Of a stretch of DNA of 64,000 bases, positions 25,701 to 33,195 are shown piece after piece (within the stretch, counting starts at the first letter, position 1; the number at the start of each line of letters is the position of its first letter). The notes beneath the pieces are model-generated. The model was given only the letters and a program-made list of their open reading frames with translations. It made no database searches and was not told where the DNA came from. Source of the stretch: Pseudomonas sp. CFII64 (lineage in GTDB: Bacteria > Pseudomonadota > Gammaproteobacteria > Pseudomonadales > Pseudomonadaceae); contig NZ_ATLO01000051.1 of NCBI RefSeq assembly GCF_000416235.1, positions 124,001 through 188,000 of the forward strand. The letters are read 5' to 3'. Position numbers and translations under genes: made by a program.

Positions 25701-25916
25701 GGTAATGGCCTGCTCAAGCGGCGCCGCGACGGTTTCACCGATGACCTTCGGGTTGGCACCCGGGAAGTTCGCGCGCACCACCACAGTGGGCGGCACGACT
25801 TCGGGGTATTCGCTGATGGGCAACTGGAACAGCGAGATGGCGCCAGCGATCAGAATCATCAGCGACAGTACTGCCGCGAAGATGGGTCGCGAGATAAAAA
25901 ATTGCGAGAAATTCAT
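22728..25916 (-). CDS. mexF: RND multidrug efflux permease, MexF type
   Basis: Proton-driven inner-membrane pump of the HAE1 family, 1062 aa, exactly the length of P. aeruginosa MexF. N-terminus MNFSQFFISRPIFAAVLSLM, then the porter-domain start LFQLPISEYPEVVPPTVVV. The proton-relay TM4 motif is GIVVDDAIVVVENVERNIE. The second half has the mirror GLACKNAILIVEFAKD. MexF-type pumps export chloramphenicol, fluoroquinolones, trimethoprim and quinolone signal precursors; the range of this one is inferred from family only. Lies 12 bases after mexE; overlaps oprN by four. Confidence 0.92.
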   Translation of the reverse strand: MNFSQFFISRPIFAAVLSLMILIAGAISLFQLPISEYPEVVPPTVVVRANFPGANPKVIGETVAAPLEQAITGVENMLYMSSQSTADGKITLTITFALGTDLDNAQVQVQNRVTRTEPKLPEEVTRIGITVDKASPDLTMVVHLTSPDKRYDMLYLSNYAILNIKDELARLGGVGDVQLFGMGDYSLRVWLDPNKTASRNITATDVVNAIREQNRQVAAGQLGAPPSPSATSFQMSINTQGRLVSEEEFENIVIRAGADGEITRLRDIARIELGSNQYALRSLLDNQPAVAIPIFQRPGSNAIDISNGVRAKMAELKKGFPEGMDYAIAYDPTVFVRGSIEAVIHTLFEALILVVLVVILFLQTWRASIIPLVAVPVSLIGTFAVMHLFGFSLNALSLFGLVLAIGIVVDDAIVVVENVERNIELGHSPVEATKRAMREVTGPIIATALVLCAVFVPAAFISGLTGQFYKQFALTIAISTVISAFNSLTLSPALSAVLLKAHDAPKDRFSRFLDRIFGGWLFKPFNRVFEKASNSYVGVVGRVIRGSGIALILYAGLMVLTYFGFATTPTGFVPPQDKQYLVAFAQLPDAASLDRTEDVIKRMSDIALKQDGVESAIAFPGLSINGFTNSPNAGIVFVTLKPFDQRKDASQSAGAIAGALNGKYGAIQDAYMAIFPPPPVQGLGTIGGFRLQIEDRGNLGYDELYKETMNVIAKSHNVPELAALFTSYTVNVPQVDAAIDREKAKTHGVAISDIFDTLQVYMGSLYANDFNRFGRTYQVNVQAEQQFRQDADQIGQLKVRNNLGEMVPLATFINVTNTAGPDRVMHYNGFITAEINGAAAPGYSSGQAQAAMEKLLKDELPNGMTYEWTEITYQQILSGNTALLVFPLCVLLAFLVLAAQYESWSLPLAVILIVPMTLLSAITGVILTGSDNNIFTQIGLIVLVGLACKNAILIVEFAKDKQSEGMTPLAAVLEACRLRLRPILMTSFAFIMGVVPLVFSSGAGAEMRHAMGVAVFSGMLGVTFFGLLLTPVFYVLIRNFVERKETRKAEKADKALKLETHQ

Positions 25917-25928
25917 CTATTTAGTCCC

Positions 25929-27173
25929 TTAACCGCGTGGCGTAGCAGTGCTGGCGACTTTGACGGCCACTTTAGGCGGCGTCACTTGCGGCAGGTTGCT
26001 GGCTTCGAGGGCTTGGCGTTGTTTGAGAAGAGCGGCGAGGGTTTCAGCGCTGGCCATTTGCGTCATTTCCGGGTCCACAGGTTGACCGGGACGAACACGC
26101 TGCAGGCCTTTGACGACGATGGTGTCGTCTTTATTCAGTCCGCTGCGCACGATGCGCAAGCCTTCGACCTTCGGCCCCAGTTCAACCGGGCGATAAGCCG
26201 GTTTGTTGTCCTTGTCCATGACCAGGACAAACTTCTTGCCCAGATCGGTACCGACGGCTTCGTCGTTGATCAGCACCGCGGAATACGTGCCGCTGCCCAC
26301 CAGCTTGAGCCGCGCATACAAGCCTGGGGTATAGCTGCCATCGGCGTTATCAAAGACGGCCCGACCACGAATGGTGCCGGTTTTCGGATTGACCTGGTTG
26401 TCGACGAAGTTCATCTGGCCTTCGTGGGGATTGCCTGTCTCATTGGACAGCCCCAGATATACCGGCGTGGTCTGGCCGCGTTGGCCCTTGCGTGCCAGGT
26501 CGGTGTACTTGAGGAATACGCGCTCGTCGGCGTCGAAGTAGGCGTAAACCTTGTCGGTGGACACAACGCTGGTCAAGGCCGTGACGTCAGCGGTCACGAT
26601 GTTGCCGGCCGTAATTTCCGCACGGCTGACGCGTCCGCTGATCGGCGAGGTCACGCGGGTAAAGCTCAGGTTCAAACGGGCCAGATCAAGTTGGGCCTGG
26701 ATAGCTGCGACGCCAGCTTTAGCTTCCTGAGCGCTGGTGGTCCGCGAATCAGCCAGTTCGGCTGAGATTGCGTTGTTGGTGCGCAGGCGTTCGCCGCGTT
26801 GAGCTTCATTGTCAGTACGGGTAGCCGTAGCGCGGACTTGCTGAAGCTGGGCTTCGAGACGGCGAACTTCAGACTGGAACGGGCGGGGATCGATCTGGAA
26901 CAGCAAATCGCCTTTCTTGACCAGGGCGCCGTCGGTGAAGGCAACGGAATCTATCTGGCCGGAGACCCGAGGGCGGATTTCCACGGTTTCCGGCGCTTCG
27001 AGGCGTCCGGTGAACTCGTCCCATTCATTGATCGGTTGCTCCAGCACCTTGGCGACGCTGACTTTGGCAGCTGCCGGGGCCATCGTCGCTTCAGGCGCCC
27101 GACCGCAGGCGCTGATTACCACCAGGGCCAACGCGGCGAGTGGGTAGCGCAAATGATTGAATGTCTGAGCCAT
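25929..27173 (-). CDS. mexE: RND efflux periplasmic adaptor, MexE type
   Basis: 414 aa, the same length as P. aeruginosa MexE. Lipoprotein-like signal (LAALALVVISACGRAPEAT). Lipoyl half-motifs VEIRPRVSGQIDSVAF and FTRVTSPISGRVSRAEI bracket a helical hairpin (QLQQVRATATRTDNEAQRGE), then the beta-barrel and membrane-proximal domains. First gene of the mexE-mexF-oprN operon. No mexT or mexS lies next to it; upstream are a 21-bp palindrome (27255-27275) and an unrelated LysE-type gene on the same strand. Confidence 0.9.
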   Translation of the reverse strand: MAQTFNHLRYPLAALALVVISACGRAPEATMAPAAAKVSVAKVLEQPINEWDEFTGRLEAPETVEIRPRVSGQIDSVAFTDGALVKKGDLLFQIDPRPFQSEVRRLEAQLQQVRATATRTDNEAQRGERLRTNNAISAELADSRTTSAQEAKAGVAAIQAQLDLARLNLSFTRVTSPISGRVSRAEITAGNIVTADVTALTSVVSTDKVYAYFDADERVFLKYTDLARKGQRGQTTPVYLGLSNETGNPHEGQMNFVDNQVNPKTGTIRGRAVFDNADGSYTPGLYARLKLVGSGTYSAVLINDEAVGTDLGKKFVLVMDKDNKPAYRPVELGPKVEGLRIVRSGLNKDDTIVVKGLQRVRPGQPVDPEMTQMASAETLAALLKQRQALEASNLPQVTPPKVAVKVASTATPRG

Positions 27174-27254
27174 TGGAAAATCCGCCGATAGTATTGAGAT
27201 GGGCGGATTCTGTTCTGAGGGGTGTTATTGCACGAATCGAATGAACCAAAGGTG

Positions 27255-27275
27255 AATATCATCCGGAATGATATT
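27255..27275. promoter_or_regulatory. 21-bp palindrome upstream of mexE
   Basis: AATATCAT (27255-27262), CCGGA, ATGATATT (27268-27275): perfect eight-base arms. It sits 82 bases upstream of the mexE start, in the only promoter space for the operon. The ATCA-N7-TGAT core is compatible with a LysR-type box such as that of MexT, but I cannot assign the regulator. Confidence 0.6.
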
Positions 27276-27360
27276 GACCGTCCTCCAACCGGTAACAATC
27301 GGAGAGGATCAAAGTGCCCGGCTTACCCCTGGATCACTCGGCTGAAAATCAGTCTGACAA

Positions 27361-27996
27361 TTACTGCGGCCTGCCAGCCAGAGCCAGGCGGGCGCCGAAC
27401 CCGATAAGTGCCGCTGCGAACGTCCAGCGCTGCACAGTCTGCATCACGGGATGCCGTTCTATCCAGTAGCCCAACGCTACGCCTGCCATCGAATAAATGA
27501 AATCGAACAGCAATCCGATCATCACCAGTACCACGCCAAGCAACAAGAATTGGCCGGGCACGCTGCCAGCGTCGGACTGGACGAACTGCGGCAACAACAC
27601 TGAACAGAACAGCAGCGCCTTAGGGTTGGTGATATTCGTCAACAAGCCACGCCTGACGGCGGCAAGGTAGGCTTTCGATGATGCGTCGGTAGTTGCCACC
27701 GAGAGTTGCGGGGCAAGGGATGAGGCACGCGCCAGCTTGATTCCCAGCCAGACCAGATACGCCACTCCGACCGTTCTGACCAGCTCAAAAGCCCAGGGCA
27801 CCGTTTTGAGGAGCGTCGCAAGACCTGCCGCTGCCAACGTGACGTGGGCCGCGCGCGCCAGACCCAGACCTATCGCGGTCGCTATTGCTTGTCCGCGTCC
27901 CTGGGTGCTGGAGGTCTGCAGCAACAACACCATGTCAGGCCCTGGTACGAGAAAAACGACGAACAGTGCGCCAATGAACATTCCAAGATTCGCCAT
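27361..27996 (-). CDS. LysE-family amino-acid exporter
   Basis: 211 aa, six predicted membrane segments. Family core near the N-terminus (FLVPGPDMVLLLQTSSTQGR then GLGLARAAHVTLAAAG) and NITNPKALLFCSVLLPQF in the middle, as in LysE/RhtB transporters. Exports amino acids or related compounds; substrate unknown. ATG at 27996 preferred over a TTG at 28020. Divergent from an Lrp-type regulator with nested palindromes between them, the normal arrangement for LysE exporters. Confidence 0.88.
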   Translation of the reverse strand: MANLGMFIGALFVVFLVPGPDMVLLLQTSSTQGRGQAIATAIGLGLARAAHVTLAAAGLATLLKTVPWAFELVRTVGVAYLVWLGIKLARASSLAPQLSVATTDASSKAYLAAVRRGLLTNITNPKALLFCSVLLPQFVQSDAGSVPGQFLLLGVVLVMIGLLFDFIYSMAGVALGYWIERHPVMQTVQRWTFAAALIGFGARLALAGRPQ

Positions 27997-28088
27997 GCCT
28001 GCAAGCCGCCCGCTATTCAATTAGGAAGACAGAATTATAATTTCTGATCGAATCTGGCATGTTGCGATGTGCGTCGTCGAAAGGTCAG

Positions 28089-28142
28089 ATATTGGCATAT
28101 CATGCTATCTAACATTCTAGATAGTTGAGTTTATGCCAATAT
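28089..28142. promoter_or_regulatory. Nested palindromes between the LysE and Lrp-type genes
   Basis: Outer perfect arms ATATTGGCATA (28089-28099) and TATGCCAATAT (28132-28142); inner arms CTATCT (28105-28110) and AGATAG (28119-28124). The outer right arm includes the first two bases of the regulator's start codon. Probably the binding site of the Lrp-type protein, controlling both genes. Confidence 0.65.
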
Positions 28143-28623
28143 GAAACTTGATAACCTTGATAGACGTATTCTCGGCGCACTTCAGCGCGATGCCCGATTG
28201 ACTAACGTCCAGCTCGCGGAAGAAGTGGGCCTGTCACCGTCCCCTTGTCTGCGTCGTGTACGCCTGCTTGAGGAGGCCGGCATCATCCGTGGTTATCACG
28301 CCGATGTGGATCGAGCCGGCATTGGCTTGGGGCTGACCGTATTCGTGGGAGTGAAAGTGGAGCGCCATCATGACGAGGCATGGACCGCCTTTCGCAATGC
28401 GGTGGTTCTTTTGCCCGAGGTGGTGTCGTGCCACCTTGTTTCCGGCGAATCTGATTTTCTTTTGCAGGTGCTGGTGCCGGATTTGTCGGCCTACGAGGGC
28501 TTTCTACTCGGTTCGCTGCTGAAACTGCCGGGCATCAGGGACATTCGGAGCAATTTCGCGATTGCCACGGTCAAGGCGCAGGCAGCCATCCCTTTGGGGC
28601 ATCTGCCACACGCGACGCAATAA
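28141..28623 (+). CDS. Lrp/AsnC-family transcriptional regulator
   Basis: 160 aa. N-terminal winged helix-turn-helix (LDRRILGALQRDARLTNVQL then LSPSPCLRRVRLLEEAGIIR), and C-terminal RAM ligand-binding domain (VFVGVKVERHHDEAW; VVSCHLVSGESDFLLQVLVP). Closest in style to the BkdR/LysE-linked branch; expected to sense an amino acid and control the divergent exporter. The ATG lacks a Shine-Dalgarno and lies on the edge of a palindrome, so the message may be almost leaderless. Ends two bases before the Fic gene, tail to tail. Confidence 0.9.
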   Translation: MKLDNLDRRILGALQRDARLTNVQLAEEVGLSPSPCLRRVRLLEEAGIIRGYHADVDRAGIGLGLTVFVGVKVERHHDEAWTAFRNAVVLLPEVVSCHLVSGESDFLLQVLVPDLSAYEGFLLGSLLKLPGIRDIRSNFAIATVKAQAAIPLGHLPHATQ

Positions 28624-28625
28624 TC

Positions 28626-30182
28626 TCACTGCGCAGTCAACCCTTCGCTGCTCCCCACTTCCCGGTCTTCGAATGCGGAGCGTACGGCTTCCACTACGCG
28701 TTCCGCCCGGTGAGCGTCATCCAACTGCGGATACGCATTCTTCAATTTGCCGGATACCTGCCAGCCATTTTCCTTGAGCGAGCGAATGATGCGGTTTGCG
28801 TCCTGATCCGGCATTTCGAGCACCTCTTTGAGCCGTTCCTGAGCGCGCTGGAAAATCACCAGTACGCGAGCCTCGTCAGCCATCTCGGTCCGCACCGTAT
28901 GCGCCACGACCTGCGCGGTGTACAGGGCGTGTTCGGTCAAATCGGGATAGCGCCATGCGAATTGCGCGTCGTCATAGTCATCGAAGACCAGGTTGCTCGA
29001 AGTGCCGTCCTCATAGACGACGAGTTCGCCAAACCGATGGGACGCTGCGTAGCGTTGCATGAATGGCCGGGAAAACACCTCAAGCGTACGATCGTAGCGC
29101 GCCCGGAAATCGATTGAACTGGTGATGGTGGCCGACACCGGCAAGATCACGCCATCGGGCACAGCCTTATCACGAATCAGAGAATCGTTGATCAAGAAAC
29201 GATGGATCCGGCCATTGCCGTCGCGCATGGGATGGATGTACACAAAAGCGAAAGCAAGCGCGGCTGCCCGAGCCAGCGGCTCGGCGCCCCGTGTCGCCAG
29301 CTCGAATGCCTTCAGACCCTCGAGCAATTGCGGTATCTGCTCAAATTGCGGCGCGATGTAATGCACGATGTCCTCACGCATCGTCGCCTGTCCCACGAAG
29401 ACCGGTGAGCGCCGCAGGCCCAGTCCGACAGCATCATCGCCCAGGATCCCGGCTTGCAACGTGCGCAGGCTGGCGTTGCTCAATGGATCGTCGATATGAC
29501 CGCAGTACTTGCCGATCACGTGGGCAAACCGCTGGATCCTGTCGGACTTGTCTGCCTCTTTCTCGATCAGAAAGCTCGCCCGCGACTCCTTGAAGGTAAG
29601 CCAGCTGGCCGTGCGGATCAGAATGTCGGCACCAAAGGTCTGGTTCAACTCGCGCAGTGCAGCATCCACGTCAAATTGCAGTGCTAGCTGCACGGTCTCG
29701 GTGCGCCGAATCAGGGGGCAGAACGCCGTCACACCGGGCAGATTGTCGTTGATGCGCCAGCGCCGCACCCGCAGCGGCTCAACGCGGGTCAGATAGTGCT
29801 GCGAAGAAATGGCATCGACGTAGCCACCGTTGGTGACATCCGGCACATCCAGATGCTGCCCGGTCAGCCACTCATACAGAAATCCCGTGCGGCGGGCGTA
29901 CTGGCCAAAAGGGGCTTGCCGACACCAGGCTTCCACCGGCGCGGCACCCACAGCTGCAAACAGGCGGGAAAAAAACTCAAGGTGAATTTCTTCGTACTTG
30001 AGCCCAAATTCGAAATGCCCTGCGAAGTCGTCCGCCGGCTGGTAGCTGGCAGGGTACTTGTTCTCGACGTGTCCGTTAGCCTCGCGACTCCTGCGCGTCG
30101 TACCGATCACCGATTCGACACGCAGGGGTTGTGCCAGCGCGATTGCGTAGCGATCAGCGAGAGCCTTGAAACCTACTTGCAT
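28626..30182 (-). CDS. Fic-domain protein (putative AMP-transferase)
   Basis: 518 aa. The Fic active-site motif is HPMRDGNGRIHR (residues 317-328), with catalytic His317 and all glycines and arginines in place. Upstream, KESRASFLIE (198-207) fits the class II inhibitory helix motif S-xxx-E with Ser203 and Glu207, although a Lys replaces the usual Gly/Asn that follows. A C-terminal winged-helix-like domain (LKEVLEMPDQDANRIIRSLK) may bind DNA. Fic enzymes usually transfer AMP to proteins; the target is unknown and there is no antitoxin gene. This 500-aa, self-inhibited architecture is common in bacteria and is not obviously a toxin. Confidence 0.88.
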   Translation of the reverse strand: MQVGFKALADRYAIALAQPLRVESVIGTTRRSREANGHVENKYPASYQPADDFAGHFEFGLKYEEIHLEFFSRLFAAVGAAPVEAWCRQAPFGQYARRTGFLYEWLTGQHLDVPDVTNGGYVDAISSQHYLTRVEPLRVRRWRINDNLPGVTAFCPLIRRTETVQLALQFDVDAALRELNQTFGADILIRTASWLTFKESRASFLIEKEADKSDRIQRFAHVIGKYCGHIDDPLSNASLRTLQAGILGDDAVGLGLRRSPVFVGQATMREDIVHYIAPQFEQIPQLLEGLKAFELATRGAEPLARAAALAFAFVYIHPMRDGNGRIHRFLINDSLIRDKAVPDGVILPVSATITSSIDFRARYDRTLEVFSRPFMQRYAASHRFGELVVYEDGTSSNLVFDDYDDAQFAWRYPDLTEHALYTAQVVAHTVRTEMADEARVLVIFQRAQERLKEVLEMPDQDANRIIRSLKENGWQVSGKLKNAYPQLDDAHRAERVVEAVRSAFEDREVGSSEGLTAQ

Positions 30183-30415
30183 CGTCGAATTCTCTAATGA
30201 GCGTTAAAAAATGATAACTCTCAAAGGATAGTACGCGAAAATAATAATCGGCTAGCTGTGAAAACGCTAACGGGCACTCGAATTCGATAATTATTTAGCT
30301 GTTCATGTTTAAAATGATAAAAATCGTAGATTCCGTTGCTCACCTACTTTATTGACCCGCTCGGTACCATTGCGACGGATACAGCATGCTGGCTGACCTA
30401 TTTGTCAGCTAATTG

Positions 30416-30437
30416 TGACTACATTACGAAATAGTCA
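30416..30437. promoter_or_regulatory. 22-bp TetR operator, site A
   Basis: TGACTA-N10-TAGTCA upstream of the first tetR. On the minus strand a TTGACA (30443-30448) lies five bases beyond it, the same geometry as site C in front of the second module. One of four related sites in 30.4-36.2 kb. Confidence 0.65.
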
Positions 30438-30476
30438 TGCGTTGTCAATCATCACGTGGATGCGTAAGCTACAGGC

Positions 30477-31097
30477 ATGAACCAGCCATCAATATCTTCG
30501 CCCGGCATTCGGGGCCCAGCCGATCATGACATTCGAAATCAGATTGTCGCGGCGGCCAACGAGCATTTCAGCCAGTACGGTTACAGCAAAACCACGGTTT
30601 CCGATCTGGCCAAGGCCATCGGGTTTTCCAAGGCTTATATCTACAAGTTCTTTGATTCCAAGCAGGCCATCGGTGAGGCCATCTGCGCAAATTGCCTAGC
30701 GGAAATTGTTGCAGCGGTTGAGCAGGCGATGAATGTCGATGGGATTTCGTCGACGGAGCGATTTCGACGCTTGGTCAAAACCTTGATCTCCACAGGTGTC
30801 AGCCTGTTCTTCAATGACCGAAAACTTTATGACATCGCAGCGTTTGCGGCGTCAGAAAGCTGGCCAAGTTCACAGGTTTACGACGCCCGGATCAAACGCT
30901 TCGTTTTGCAGATTGTGCGTGAAGGACGGGAAAGCGGCGAATTCGAACGTAAAACGCCATTGGATGAGACGGTGGACTCCATACATCTTGCGCTGCGGCC
31001 TTTCGTCAACCCTTTGCTGCTGCAATACAATCTCGACTTCGTTGAGACGGCCCCCACGCTCACCTCTAACCTGATATTGCGTAGCCTCATGCCCTGA
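30477..31097 (+). CDS. TetR-family regulator, paralogue 1
   Basis: 206 aa. N-terminal helix-turn-helix (IRNQIVAAANEHFSQYGYSK then TTVSDLAKAIGFSKAYIYKF). The C-terminal ligand domain ends QYNLDF...LILRSLMP. It is a clear paralogue of the regulator at 35579: both share KTTVS-LA--IGFSKAYIY-F, SKQAIGE-ICAN, DRKLYD-AA-AA, GEFERKTPLDE and the final LILRSL. It likely represses promoters at site A and at site B, the latter ahead of the FadL gene. The 230 bases between the Fic start and site A show no other gene. Confidence 0.85.
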   Translation: MNQPSISSPGIRGPADHDIRNQIVAAANEHFSQYGYSKTTVSDLAKAIGFSKAYIYKFFDSKQAIGEAICANCLAEIVAAVEQAMNVDGISSTERFRRLVKTLISTGVSLFFNDRKLYDIAAFAASESWPSSQVYDARIKRFVLQIVREGRESGEFERKTPLDETVDSIHLALRPFVNPLLLQYNLDFVETAPTLTSNLILRSLMP

Positions 31098-31203
31098 TTC
31101 CGGGCTGAGCATTGCGCGCAGCCTGGAAGCCAGGCAATCCCTATCGAATCTCGGTCTCAGCTCTTGCAATGAGCTAGCGAACGGTAAAACTTCGACTGAA
31201 TAG

Positions 31204-31225
31204 TGACTATTGACATAAAACGTCA
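31204..31225. promoter_or_regulatory. 22-bp TetR operator, site B, with -35 box
   Basis: TGAC-N14-GTCA with an internal TTGACA at 31210-31215 and a weak TAAACA 16 bases on (31232-31237). The operator covers the -35 box of a plus-strand promoter for the FadL block. Same layout as site D. Confidence 0.65.
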
Positions 31226-31264
31226 CATGAATAAACATGGCGCATCAGCTTTAAAGGAATCGCC

Positions 31265-31393
31265 ATGATTCAGCGTCGCCGTTTGTCGTACGCCTTTCCC
31301 AAGAGCAGGTTGCTACTGGTTCGTTCCCGCGTGGATGGTCCATCTCAGTGCCCCACACTTGAGCTAAAAGGTGGGACTTGCTTGCGGCTATAA
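31265..31393 (+). CDS. Short frame at the head of the FadL transcript
   Basis: 42-codon frame (MIQRRRLSYAFPKSRLL...) with a strong AAGGA six bases before the ATG and promoter site B just upstream. The peptide matches nothing I know. It may be the surviving translation start of the damaged thioesterase gene that follows in another frame, or a leader peptide. Confidence 0.35.
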   Translation: MIQRRRLSYAFPKSRLLLVRSRVDGPSQCPTLELKGGTCLRL

Positions 31394-31746
31394 CTTTGGG
31401 ATACGTCGTGCAGGCGGTTCGTTACACGTGTCTGGTGCAGGAAATCCCAACTATTGATGTGGTGCGCCACATCGATGCGCTGGGCGTAGACCCTGCGCTC
31501 GCCTTGAACGCGCCTGCCGACAGTTTGCCTCCGGCGGTCGGGACGAGCTTCACCGAACCTGCCGCTCTCAGTTCTGCAGCCTGGATGATAGATCTACCGC
31601 AGCCAGCCGTTATTGGTGAGTGGTTTCTTATCAACTCTTTCAGTCAAGAGGCTCAGGAGGGTTACTCGTTACAGGATATGGAAGTATGCGGCGAGCGCGG
31701 TCGTCGGGTCCTTTGGGTGCGCCAGACTGTGGAAGTTTTTACTTGA
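31378..31746 (+). pseudogene. C-terminal relic of an acyl-CoA thioesterase family gene
   Basis: The 122-codon frame carries the C-terminal hotdog pattern of the TesB-like thioesterase family: ADSLPPAVGTSFTEPAALSS, then AWMIDLPQP, GEWFLINSFSQEAQEGYSLQ, and the end VLWVRQTVEVF. The N-terminal hotdog half is missing, so it is a fragment of a roughly 260-aa protein. A TTG at 31378 with AAGG upstream could still translate it. Placed between operator site B and fadL, the intact gene would have fitted a fatty-acid uptake operon. The family assignment rests on pattern recognition of about 70 residues. Confidence 0.5.
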
Positions 31747-31818
31747 TACCAACGTTCTAAAACCAATAACAAAACTATTTTTGCTGGTTCCTTCCGGTAA
31801 TAACGAAGAGTTTTAATA

Positions 31819-33090
31819 ATGAAAAAAACTTTGCTCAAGAGTCCACTCGGATTTGCTGTCGTGCTTGCTTCTTCCAATGTTTTAGCGAGCGGTTTTGCGC
31901 TCAATGAACAAAGCATCAGTGGGATGGGTTCCGGGTTTGCCGGGCGTTCTTCTTCCGCTGAGGATGCGAGCACGGTTTTCGGCAATCCGGCGGGTATGGC
32001 TCGCTTGAAAAGCGAGCAGGTCAGCGTGGGGGGCGCGACGCTTTTCGCGAAGTCAGATATAAGCCATACGCGCAGTACATTTGGCGGTCAGGAAGACGGC
32101 GACATGGTGCCAACGACCACTGTACCTATGGGGTACTACGTCAAGCCTATTGATGAGCATTGGGCATTCGGTGTGGGTTTCTATGTGCCGTTTGGTCTGA
32201 TGACCGATTACGGCAGCGGTTTTGCTGGCCGATACTATGCCAACAAAAGTGAAGTCACGACCCTTACGTTTCAGCCCACCGTCAGCTATGCCTTTAACGA
32301 TAGAGTTTCAATCGGGTTCGGTCCCACCATCAACCGTATCAGCGGTGAACTGTCTGGAATGGTGCCCAATCCGCTTAGCCCTGGTCGCAATGACGGCAAA
32401 CTTAAAAGCACTGGCGATGACACGGCGCTCGGTTTCAACGTCGGTATTTTGGTGCAGGCAACAGACCGAACCCGTCTGGGGATGACCTACCATTCCAAGG
32501 TTAGCTACCGCCTGGATGCCAAGACCAAGGTTACCGACGGTCTCTTTAGCGTGCTAGGGGTGAGTGGTCGCAGCTATGACGCTTCGTTGGATGTGGATAC
32601 TCCAGAATCAGTGGACATGTCGTTGACTCATCAACTCAATGATGACTGGACCTTATACGCGGGGAGTACCTGGACTCGGTGGAGCCGCTTCAAAGAATTG
32701 ACCAGCAAGACTCAGGGGTTACCTCCTTTATTGAGTGCTCAACTGGGTTCCGTCACCGAAGAGCAGAACTGGCGTGATACATGGGCTCACGCTATCGGCG
32801 CGGCGTATAAGCTAAATGATCAGTGGGTGCTTCGTGCTGGCTTGTCGGTTGATCAGGCGCCCACCAATAACATCGATCGAGGGCCACGCATTCCTACGGG
32901 CGACCGGAAGGTGCTTAGCGTAGGAACAGGCTGGACCCCGGTAGACAATGTCACGATCGATGTCGCTTATTCTTATCTGTGGGAAGAAAGTGTTCAGATC
33001 AACCACGTCTCTGCGACCAGGGGCGCCTATAGTTCCAAGTATAAGAACAGTGCGAGCGGTCTTGGAGCATCTGTCAGTTATCGATTCTGA
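31819..33090 (+). CDS. FadL/OmpP1/TodX-family outer membrane transporter
   Basis: 423 aa. Signal peptide MKKTLLKSPLGFAVVLASSN...LA, mature start SGFALNEQSISGMGSGFAGR, and the conserved plug motif GNPAGMARL. The body is a 14-strand beta-barrel pattern ending in the terminal Phe (GASVSYRF) needed for barrel assembly. FadL proteins let long-chain fatty acids or aromatic hydrocarbons cross the outer membrane. Its promoter region holds a TetR operator (site B). Converges on the SDR gene. Confidence 0.9.
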   Translation: MKKTLLKSPLGFAVVLASSNVLASGFALNEQSISGMGSGFAGRSSSAEDASTVFGNPAGMARLKSEQVSVGGATLFAKSDISHTRSTFGGQEDGDMVPTTTVPMGYYVKPIDEHWAFGVGFYVPFGLMTDYGSGFAGRYYANKSEVTTLTFQPTVSYAFNDRVSIGFGPTINRISGELSGMVPNPLSPGRNDGKLKSTGDDTALGFNVGILVQATDRTRLGMTYHSKVSYRLDAKTKVTDGLFSVLGVSGRSYDASLDVDTPESVDMSLTHQLNDDWTLYAGSTWTRWSRFKELTSKTQGLPPLLSAQLGSVTEEQNWRDTWAHAIGAAYKLNDQWVLRAGLSVDQAPTNNIDRGPRIPTGDRKVLSVGTGWTPVDNVTIDVAYSYLWEESVQINHVSATRGAYSSKYKNSASGLGASVSYRF

Positions 33091-33113
33091 TCTGCTGCTG
33101 TTCCACACACCGG

Positions 33114-33137
33114 CCGGAAGTACGGCGTTGCTTCCGG
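33114..33137 (+). terminator. Hairpin after the FadL gene
   Basis: CCGGAAG / CTTCCGG with a ten-base loop, 23 bases after the stop; no T-run, so a weak or rho-assisted end between two converging genes. Confidence 0.35.
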
Positions 33138-33195
33138 TCGTCTAGAGCATTCCCCAATATTTAACCGTCGGGAAAAGCTCTGCTTTATCACGCGC

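Noticed and set aside
25197..26765. 522-codon plus frame antisense to mexF/mexE
   Set aside because: Mirror of two strong RND genes; composition typical of an antisense shadow.
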